A stretch of DNA of 64,000 nt. Source: JBQKLI01 sp012798975 (lineage in GTDB: Bacteria > Bacillota > Clostridia > Tissierellales > Peptoniphilaceae). Under the pieces are notes generated by a model. It searched no databases. It was not told the DNA's origin and worked only from the letters and a program-made list of their open reading frames with translations. The position numbers and the translations under genes were made by a program. The stretch lies in assembly GCF_052116305.1 (NCBI RefSeq), contig NZ_JBQKLI010000008.1, positions 44,845-108,844 of the forward strand. The letters are read 5' to 3'. The number at the start of each line of letters is the position of its first letter. The stretch's first letter is position 1. Below are positions 58,368-64,000 of this stretch, in pieces.

Positions 58368-58835
58368 ATGTTTACAAAAAAAGAAACAGAAAGAAAGATG
58401 AATTTTTGTGTTATTAAATCGATGCTCAATGATTTTGGTCTTCTTCACGGAGGAGAGCTTTTTAAAATGATGGACACAGTAGCAGGATACTGCAGCAAGG
58501 ATTTTAGCGGATTTCCTTCCTTAACAAAATCGGTAAACAATTTTACCTTTACGCAGCCGGCTTTCGAAGGAGATAAAATCCGAATCACAGGAATTATCGA
58601 TTATACAGGGCGGACGTCCATGGAGGTTTATTTGAAAGCGGAAGTTCCAGAAAGGGACAATGCGATGATCGCCTCAGGTTATTTTACAATGGTTGCTATC
58701 GACAGAGATATGAAAGCAACAGAGGTGCCGAAACTTATTTTAGAATCGGAAGAAGACAGAATGTACAATAGACAAGCGATCCAAAGACGAAATATCAACA
58801 AGTCCATCGATATGTCTAAGGAACGAATAAAATAG
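58368..58835 (+). CDS. Acyl-CoA thioesterase (hot dog fold)
   Basis: This 155-residue protein carries the acyl-CoA thioesterase pattern NDFGLLHGGELFKMMDTVAG, with the catalytic Asp, and TKSVNNFTFTQPAFEGD, both typical of YciA/BFIT-type enzymes. Expected reaction: hydrolysis of an acyl-CoA to free acid and CoA. It lies eight bases before the helicase gene, with TAGGAG in the gap, so they may be co-transcribed without a functional link. Confidence 0.88.
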   Translation: MFTKKETERKMNFCVIKSMLNDFGLLHGGELFKMMDTVAGYCSKDFSGFPSLTKSVNNFTFTQPAFEGDKIRITGIIDYTGRTSMEVYLKAEVPERDNAMIASGYFTMVAIDRDMKATEVPKLILESEEDRMYNRQAIQRRNINKSIDMSKERIK

Positions 58836-58843
58836 GAGATGTT

Positions 58844-61153
58844 ATGGATAAGATCAGAATTTCGGTAAGAGGGCTGATCGAGTTTGTGATGAGAAGCGGA
58901 GATATCGACAACCGCTTCCGCACGATGAATAGTCTTAAAGAAGGGCAGCGGATCCACAAGAAGCTTCAAAAAGAATATGGTCTTCATTTTATAAGCGAGG
59001 TTCGTCTGATTCGAGAAGAAGTGGTAGAAGGTGTTCTTTTTCAGGTGGAAGGACGTGCAGACGGAGTCTATCATAAAGGGTCCGATGTGCTCATAGACGA
59101 GATAAAAAGCACAACGAGAAATCTTGAAGAACTCACAGAAAAAAGCAATCCTCTCCACTGGGCACAGGCCATGTGTTACGGATATTTTTATGGGAGAGAT
59201 CACAGCTTAGAAAAGATTAAGATCCGTTTAACCTATTATCAAATAGACACAGAAGAAGTCAAAAGACTGGAAAGAGAATTTGATATTAAAACACTAGAAG
59301 AGTTCTACGGCGGGCTTTTAAGATCTTATCTAAACTTTTCGAAAAAGATCATTGCTTTTCGAAAAATTCGAAATGAAGGAATCGATAAGCTCCAGTTTCC
59401 TTTCATACAATATCGGAAAGGCCAAAGAAAGCTTGCAGTAGGCTGTTTTCAAGCGATTAAGGAAGGAAAAGATCTATTAGTAGAAGCTCCTACCGGGATC
59501 GGAAAAACGATGTCTACTTTATTTCCTGCCGTTAAGACCATGGGAGAAGACTATATTGATAAGATCTTTTATCTGACGGCACGGTCAACGACAAAGGAAG
59601 CGGCGAACAAAGCCCTCTATCATTTGACAGACAGGGGCCTTCGTATCAAAAGTATTACTCTAACAGCGAAAGAAAAAATCTGCCTGAATAATGAAGTAAA
59701 GTGCAATCCAGAGGACTGCCCCTTTGCGAAAGGCCATTTTGATCGGGTAAATGATGCGATTTTAGAAATTTATGAAGAGGAAGATCTGCTTCATGTAGAG
59801 ACAATCCTAGACTATGCGAAAAAGCATAAAGTCTGTCCCATGGAGTTTCAGCTGGACTTATCCATCTATTCTGATGTGGTTATTTGCGACTATAATTACG
59901 TTTTCGATCCTCAGATTTATCTGCGAAGATTTTTCGAGAATAATCTCGACCGTTATGTATTTTTAGTAGACGAAGCCCATAATCTCGTAGATCGTGGTCG
60001 GAATATGTATTCTGCAGCGATAGAAAAAGAGAAAATTGAAGAGATTCTTCATACCGACGGAGAAGATAAAACACTTTTGAAAATTTTAAAAAGCCTTCAT
60101 TTTTTAGAGGAACATATCGAAGAAGAAATTTCAAAAGGACCGAAAGGGGTCTATATTTCTGCTTCCTATAAAGAAGAGTTAATGAAAACTGTTCAGATTT
60201 GTCTTAAAAACATGGAAAAGTTTTTAGCGAAAGAACGAGATCATGAACTTTATGAAAGAATCATGGATCTGTATTTTGACTTGAATCATTTTGTAAAGAT
60301 CAGCGATTTTTATGATACAGATTTCAAGACCGTTGCCCATATAGAAGAGGATAAAGGATTCTATGAAATTAAATGCCTCGATACTTCAAGAATCTTTAAG
60401 TCTATTCTTACGAGAGCAGTATCCTCAATATTTTTTTCAGCGACCCTAACACCAACAGCATTTTATGGAGAACTGTTCGGAGCAGAGGACTATTATACGT
60501 TAAGGCTTCCAAGCCCCTTTCCAGAGGAAAACTTCAAACTGGGAGTTCTTCCTCTGTCTACTAGATACGTCGATCGGGAGAAAAACTACGGGGAGATTAC
60601 ATTAGCTTTAGAGAAATTTACAGAAGATGAGGGAAATTTTATGCTGTTCTTCCCTTCTTATCATTTTATGAAAGAAATCTACTATCGTTTTCGAAAGGAT
60701 CCGAGAAAAGTTATACAAGAATCCTCCATGTCGGAAAGACAGCGGGACGAATTTCTAAAAGAATTCACAACAGAATCGAGTATTATCGCCTTTGCTGTAT
60801 TGGGGGGAGTGTTTTCCGAAGGGATTGATCTAATTGGCGAACGGTTAAATGCAGCGGCAATTGTTTCTGTAGGTCTTCCAGGAGTGGGGCTTGATACGAA
60901 ACTGATACGAGATTATTTTCAAGAAAAAGAAGGGAAGGGCTTTGAATATGCCTTCCTTTATCCTGGAATGAATAAAGTGTTTCAGGCTGCAGGAAGAGTG
61001 ATTCGAACGCCTGAGGATAAAGGATCGGTCCTTTTAATAGACGATCGTTTCTTAACAGCCCAGTACAGAAAGCTTTTTCCCCTTCATTGGAATACAATAA
61101 AAAGAATAAATAAAATTCATGAAATTGAGAAACTGGATATAGAAAGGACATAA
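58844..61153 (+). CDS. PD-(D/E)XK nuclease fused to XPD/DinG-like iron-sulfur helicase
   Basis: This 769-residue protein joins a RecB-type nuclease to a superfamily 2 helicase. Nuclease: Asp73 in GRADG, Glu86 and Lys88 in DEIKST, and Gln108 in QAMCY. Helicase: Walker A APTGIGKT near residue 218, four iron-sulfur cysteines Cys280, Cys287, Cys292 and Cys331, the DEAH box at 376-379 and motif VI QAAGRVIR near 710. The N-terminal nuclease supplies cutting and the FeS helicase unwinds DNA; Rad3-related proteins of this layout are known in Firmicutes. It follows the thioesterase gene directly. Confidence 0.88.
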   Translation: MDKIRISVRGLIEFVMRSGDIDNRFRTMNSLKEGQRIHKKLQKEYGLHFISEVRLIREEVVEGVLFQVEGRADGVYHKGSDVLIDEIKSTTRNLEELTEKSNPLHWAQAMCYGYFYGRDHSLEKIKIRLTYYQIDTEEVKRLEREFDIKTLEEFYGGLLRSYLNFSKKIIAFRKIRNEGIDKLQFPFIQYRKGQRKLAVGCFQAIKEGKDLLVEAPTGIGKTMSTLFPAVKTMGEDYIDKIFYLTARSTTKEAANKALYHLTDRGLRIKSITLTAKEKICLNNEVKCNPEDCPFAKGHFDRVNDAILEIYEEEDLLHVETILDYAKKHKVCPMEFQLDLSIYSDVVICDYNYVFDPQIYLRRFFENNLDRYVFLVDEAHNLVDRGRNMYSAAIEKEKIEEILHTDGEDKTLLKILKSLHFLEEHIEEEISKGPKGVYISASYKEELMKTVQICLKNMEKFLAKERDHELYERIMDLYFDLNHFVKISDFYDTDFKTVAHIEEDKGFYEIKCLDTSRIFKSILTRAVSSIFFSATLTPTAFYGELFGAEDYYTLRLPSPFPEENFKLGVLPLSTRYVDREKNYGEITLALEKFTEDEGNFMLFFPSYHFMKEIYYRFRKDPRKVIQESSMSERQRDEFLKEFTTESSIIAFAVLGGVFSEGIDLIGERLNAAAIVSVGLPGVGLDTKLIRDYFQEKEGKGFEYAFLYPGMNKVFQAAGRVIRTPEDKGSVLLIDDRFLTAQYRKLFPLHWNTIKRINKIHEIEKLDIERT

Positions 61154-61158
61154 CTACA

Positions 61159-62781
61159 TTGAGAAGAAAAAAAGAAGTTATCGGAATCATAGAGGGGACA
61201 GACTTCCCGAACAAATCCTATTTTACGGAGGAAGATAAAAAATACTTTTTCAAAGGCGGCATCAAAGGACAAAAAGTCCGAGTTCTTACCCAAAGAAAAC
61301 GAAAAGAAGGGATACAGTCCAAGTTTCTGGAATTGTTGGAAAACTCTACCTTGGAAACAGAGACACCTTGTCCTGCCTTTGGAGTCTGCGGAGGCTGTAC
61401 TTATCAGTCGTTAGAATACAAAACAGAATCGGATATAAAAAAAGAGATGATGAAAAAACTCTATGAGAACTTATACACAGAAGAACTTTATTTTCATCCC
61501 TTAGAAAAAATCAGCGCTTATCGAAATAAAATGGAGTACAGCTTCGGGGATCAGTATAAGGGGGGACCTTTGACCTTAGGGCTTCATTCAAAAGGAAGAT
61601 TTTACGAGATCTGTGATACAACAGGATGCAATATTGTAGAAGAAGATTTCGAAAAGGTACGAAAAGCGGTCGAGGAATATTTTAGAGAAGGTGGTTTTTC
61701 TTATTACAGAAAGCAGACACATCAGGGACTTCTTCGCCATTTAGTAGTAAGATACGCCTTTCACAGCAAAGAAATCCTCGTAAACCTTGTAACCAGCAGC
61801 CAAGTGGAGTGGAATAAGGAAGAGTTTGTAGAAATGTTGAAAGCTCTTCCAGTAAATGGAAAGATTCATTCCATCTACCATACAACAAACGACTCCTTAG
61901 CAGATGCTGTAATACCGGAAAAACTGGATTTATTATACGGAGAAGAATTTATCAATGAAGAGCTTCTAGGTCTTAAATTCCAAATCACTCCATTTTCATT
62001 CTTCCAGCCGAACCCTTCTATGGCAGAAAAGTTATACGAAAGAGCCTTGGAGCTGGCGGGGGATTTAGAAAACAAAAAAGTCTACGACCTTTATTCCGGT
62101 ACAGGAACCATCAGCCAAGTCTTTGCAAAAAAAGCAGATAAAGTTTATGGCATTGAAATCATAGAAGAAGCTGTAGAATCCGCAAAAGAAACAGCGCTAA
62201 GAAACGGTTTAGAAAATGTTGAATTTATCTGCGGCGATGTATTAGAAAAGATAGAAGATCTTGAAAACAAAGTAGATGTCTTAGTTCTAGATCCTCCAAG
62301 AGATGGAATACATCCAAAAGCCATAGATCCGATCCTAGACACAAAACCAGAAACCATTGTCTATATCTCCTGCAACCCAAAAACACAAGCCAGAGATCTG
62401 AGGTTGATTTTAGAGAAGGGATATAAGCTTGAGAAGCTGGAGTTCTTCGACCAGTTTCCAAGGACAGTTCACGTGGAGACGGTAGCACTTTTGTCCAAAC
62501 TAGATGTCGACCAACATATAAAAGTAAAATTAGATATGGACGAGCTAGATATTACTGCTTCTGAAAGCAAAGCGACCTATGAAGAAATTAAGGACTATGT
62601 TTTAAAGAAGAACGATATGAAGGTTTCTAATTTGTATATTTCACAGATTAAAAGAAAATGTGGCTTAGAAGTTGGCAAAAACTATAATGTATCTAAAAAA
62701 GAAAATACAATTGTTCCAAATTGCCCACCTGAAAAGGAAGAAGCGATCAGAGAGGCTTTAGAGCATTTTAAAATGATTTAA
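61159..62781 (+). CDS. rlmD: 23S rRNA (uracil-C5)-methyltransferase with extra C-terminal tail
   Basis: This 540-residue enzyme of the RlmD/RumA family methylates uridine of 23S rRNA. A TRAM-like start is followed by an iron-sulfur site in CPAFGVCGGC, the SAM-binding DLYSGTGTISQV near residue 313 and the catalytic cysteine in YISCNPKT near 398. After about residue 450 a separate 75-residue tail (TYEEIKDYVLKK to CPPEKEEAIREAL) is added; it recurs on clostridial RlmD-type enzymes, but its role is unknown. The start is TTG 61159. Paralogues occur, so RlmD rather than RlmCD is not certain. Confidence 0.88.
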   Translation: MRRKKEVIGIIEGTDFPNKSYFTEEDKKYFFKGGIKGQKVRVLTQRKRKEGIQSKFLELLENSTLETETPCPAFGVCGGCTYQSLEYKTESDIKKEMMKKLYENLYTEELYFHPLEKISAYRNKMEYSFGDQYKGGPLTLGLHSKGRFYEICDTTGCNIVEEDFEKVRKAVEEYFREGGFSYYRKQTHQGLLRHLVVRYAFHSKEILVNLVTSSQVEWNKEEFVEMLKALPVNGKIHSIYHTTNDSLADAVIPEKLDLLYGEEFINEELLGLKFQITPFSFFQPNPSMAEKLYERALELAGDLENKKVYDLYSGTGTISQVFAKKADKVYGIEIIEEAVESAKETALRNGLENVEFICGDVLEKIEDLENKVDVLVLDPPRDGIHPKAIDPILDTKPETIVYISCNPKTQARDLRLILEKGYKLEKLEFFDQFPRTVHVETVALLSKLDVDQHIKVKLDMDELDITASESKATYEEIKDYVLKKNDMKVSNLYISQIKRKCGLEVGKNYNVSKKENTIVPNCPPEKEEAIREALEHFKMI

Positions 62782-62794
62782 TTTGAAAATATTG

Positions 62795-62832
62795 AAAGCA
62801 CTTTTGATCTAAGAATCAGAAGTGCTTTTTTC
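62795..62832 (+). terminator. Terminator of the helicase-rlmD unit
   Basis: AAAGCACTT(T)TGAT and ATCA(G)AAGTGCTTT form a long stem with a T run. Confidence 0.85.
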
Positions 62833-62931
62833 TATGCTAGAAAACTTTCTAGTTATAACAGGCTGATAAATCATGCTTTATTTGATATAATAATCTTTAA
62901 TAAGTAAAAGGTTTGAAAGCTAGAGGAAAAT

Positions 62932-63504
62932 ATGAATAAAAAAGAAAAAAGTGGACTATATGTCTTTATTTCAGCAGTAGCTATCAATGTCATTTCATCA
63001 ATTATTTATGCAATTATTGAAAAGGTTGATTTTTTTACTGCCTTAAAAAGCATATGGAAAATATTAATTACATTTTTAGTAAATCTTTTGTCAATAGAGC
63101 TTCGACTATGGCAAGTATTAGTTTTTTTACTAATATTAGTTTTTGTTATTAAGTTATATTTTGATATAAAAAGCAAATCTAAAGTAAATACTATTAGACC
63201 AGTTTTTATGGACTTTACTAATGGTGTTTATAAAGGGATTCATTATAAGTGGGAATTAGTTAAAACATACGATAATCGAATAAAAATGGAGAACTTTAGA
63301 CCTATTTGCCATTGCGGAGCAGAGTTAACAACTAAAAGACAACATAATCATATATCCTATGGAAAAGAAAAATTATTTTGCGTTAATTGTGACGAAATAA
63401 TAGAAGCAGATTTTGATTATGAAATAAAAGAAGATGCTAAATTGTATTTTATTAATGAGTTGAATAAAAAAATTAATCAGTATAACGAATCTATACAAGT
63501 ATAG
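62932..63504 (+). CDS. AT-rich orphan membrane protein with zinc-ribbon-like motif
   Basis: This 190-residue protein has two N-terminal membrane helices (about residues 10-30 and 42-78) and, near 125-155, a CHCGAEL...FCVNCDE pair of CxC/CxxC cysteines that could bind zinc. I do not recognise the family. Codon use is visibly more AT-rich than that of neighbouring genes, and an IS element inserts 38 bp behind its stop codon, so recent acquisition is plausible. Confidence 0.65.
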   Translation: MNKKEKSGLYVFISAVAINVISSIIYAIIEKVDFFTALKSIWKILITFLVNLLSIELRLWQVLVFLLILVFVIKLYFDIKSKSKVNTIRPVFMDFTNGVYKGIHYKWELVKTYDNRIKMENFRPICHCGAELTTKRQHNHISYGKEKLFCVNCDEIIEADFDYEIKEDAKLYFINELNKKINQYNESIQV

Positions 63505-63541
63505 AATAAGTGGTTGCTTAGTTAAGGGTGAAAGAAAATAA

Positions 63542-64000
63542 GATAAAGTCCATATAATTGTGTAAAAGATAAAAGGCCATGTAACAGTCCTTTTACGGTA
63601 CAATGTTTTTAACCACAAAAACATACCTAGGAGGACTTTACATGACCCAAGTACATTTTACACTGAATAGTGATGAGGTTCAAAGTATTATTGAACACTC
63701 GGTAAAAGATGATGTGTCTAAAAATATTTTGACGACAGTTTTCAATCAATTGATGGAGAACCAACGAACGGAATATATTCAAGCCGAGGACTATGAACGA
63801 TCCGAAAGTCGCCAGAGTCAACGAAACGGCTACTACGAGCGTGATTTTACGACTCGAGTAGGTACACTTGAATTAAGAGTACCTAGAACACGTGATGGCG
63901 AATTTTCACCTACGGTGTTTGAGCGGTATCAGCGAAATGAAAAGTCGCTGCTCGCTTCAATGCTTGAGATGTATGTATCAGGCGTCTCAACACGTAAAGT
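63542..64000 (+). mobile_element. IS256-type insertion sequence, left part (continues beyond window)
   Basis: The left terminal repeat GATAAAGTCCATATAATTGT continues TGTAAAA at 63562 and closely resembles the end of IS256, as I recall it. It is followed by AGGAGGACTTTACATG, the IS256 transposase start. The right end is outside the window, so a target duplication (next to GAAAATAA at 63534) cannot be tested. Confidence 0.85.
63642..64000 (+). CDS. IS256 family (Mutator-type) transposase, 3' end cut by window
   Basis: The first 119 codons are present, starting ATG 63642 with AGGAGG. They read MTQVHFTLNSDEVQSII and continue with SRQSQRNGYYERDFTTRVG, ELRVPRTRDGEFSP and SMLEMYVSGVSTRKV, near-identical to my memory of the IS256 transposase from staphylococci and enterococci. 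The catalytic DDE residues lie beyond the edge. The similarity is much higher than expected between a clostridium and those hosts, implying recent transfer. Confidence 0.92.
   Translation, partial: MTQVHFTLNSDEVQSIIEHSVKDDVSKNILTTVFNQLMENQRTEYIQAEDYERSESRQSQRNGYYERDFTTRVGTLELRVPRTRDGEFSPTVFERYQRNEKSLLASMLEMYVSGVSTRK

Noticed and set aside
58844..61153. Helicase-nuclease gene as a CRISPR-associated Cas4/DinG system
   Set aside because: There is no cas gene or repeat-spacer array in the window, and the domain order is that of a stand-alone Rad3-type protein.

Overview
The window looks like chromosome from a low-GC, anaerobic member of the Clostridia (Firmicutes). The evidence is A/T-rich coding sequence with strong AGGAGG-type ribosome sites and frequent TTG/GTG starts, a cell-surface protease with three Clostridioides-type CWB2 cell-wall repeats, a giant 2-hydroxyacyl-CoA dehydratase activator fusion, an EcfA1-EcfA2-EcfT-TruA block, and a uracil methyltransferase with a clostridial C-terminal tail. 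I cannot name the genus from the sequence alone.

Layout. 1-3.1 kb: VWA/MoxR-ATPase pair (first gene cut by the window edge) and a UBA-DUF4342 protein. 3.2-3.5 kb: decayed regulator/membrane gene remnant. 3.6-5.5 kb: MarR-MATE efflux operon with a palindromic operator. 6.3-10.7 kb: leuC-leuD-leuB-cimA, a citramalate route to 2-oxobutyrate/isoleucine. 10.9-13.6 kb: glycogen branching enzyme and a GNAT enzyme. 14-16.8 kb (minus): SGNH/DHHW-like plus MBOAT polysaccharide acetylation pair. 17-17.9 kb (minus): thioredoxin-reductase-like flavoprotein without the CxxC. 18-22.4 kb: trmN6-rsmI-nurA-herA. 22.5-25.6 kb: S8 protease and uridine phosphorylase. 26-33.4 kb: rpoB-rpoC, detached from the ribosomal protein genes. 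33.6-36.9 kb: ecfA1-ecfA2-ecfT-truA. 37.3-39.7 kb: amino-acid ABC transporter with receptor and permease fused. 39.7-44.4 kb: putative glycosyl hydrolase, PatB-type aminotransferase, lipoprotein, DMT transporter. 44.7-51.6 kb: prs (minus), tadA, YtqA-like radical SAM protein, 1408-residue dehydratase activator. 51.9-54 kb: LCP ligase and type 2 IPP isomerase. 54-57.4 kb: UgtP-like glycosyltransferase, cupin, RelE/Gp49-like protein, two HAD-type phosphatases. 57.4-62.8 kb: tmRNA-like 3' scar, YhhN, thioesterase, nuclease-helicase fusion, RlmD. 62.9-64 kb: AT-rich orphan gene and the left end of an IS256-type element running off the window.

Most of the window is housekeeping. The less ordinary material is: (i) families of short palindromic repeats placed directly behind operons, with base changes that preserve hairpin stems; (ii) a bacterial NurA-HerA end-processing pair inside a translation-coupled rRNA/tRNA methyltransferase operon; (iii) a RelE/Gp49-like protein with an extra C-terminal domain and no visible antitoxin; (iv) a TrxR-like enzyme lacking both active-site cysteines behind a 20-bp palindrome; and (v) a possible tmRNA 3'-end integration scar. 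I saw no CRISPR array, rRNA, intact tRNA or prophage, and no clearly new multigene system.
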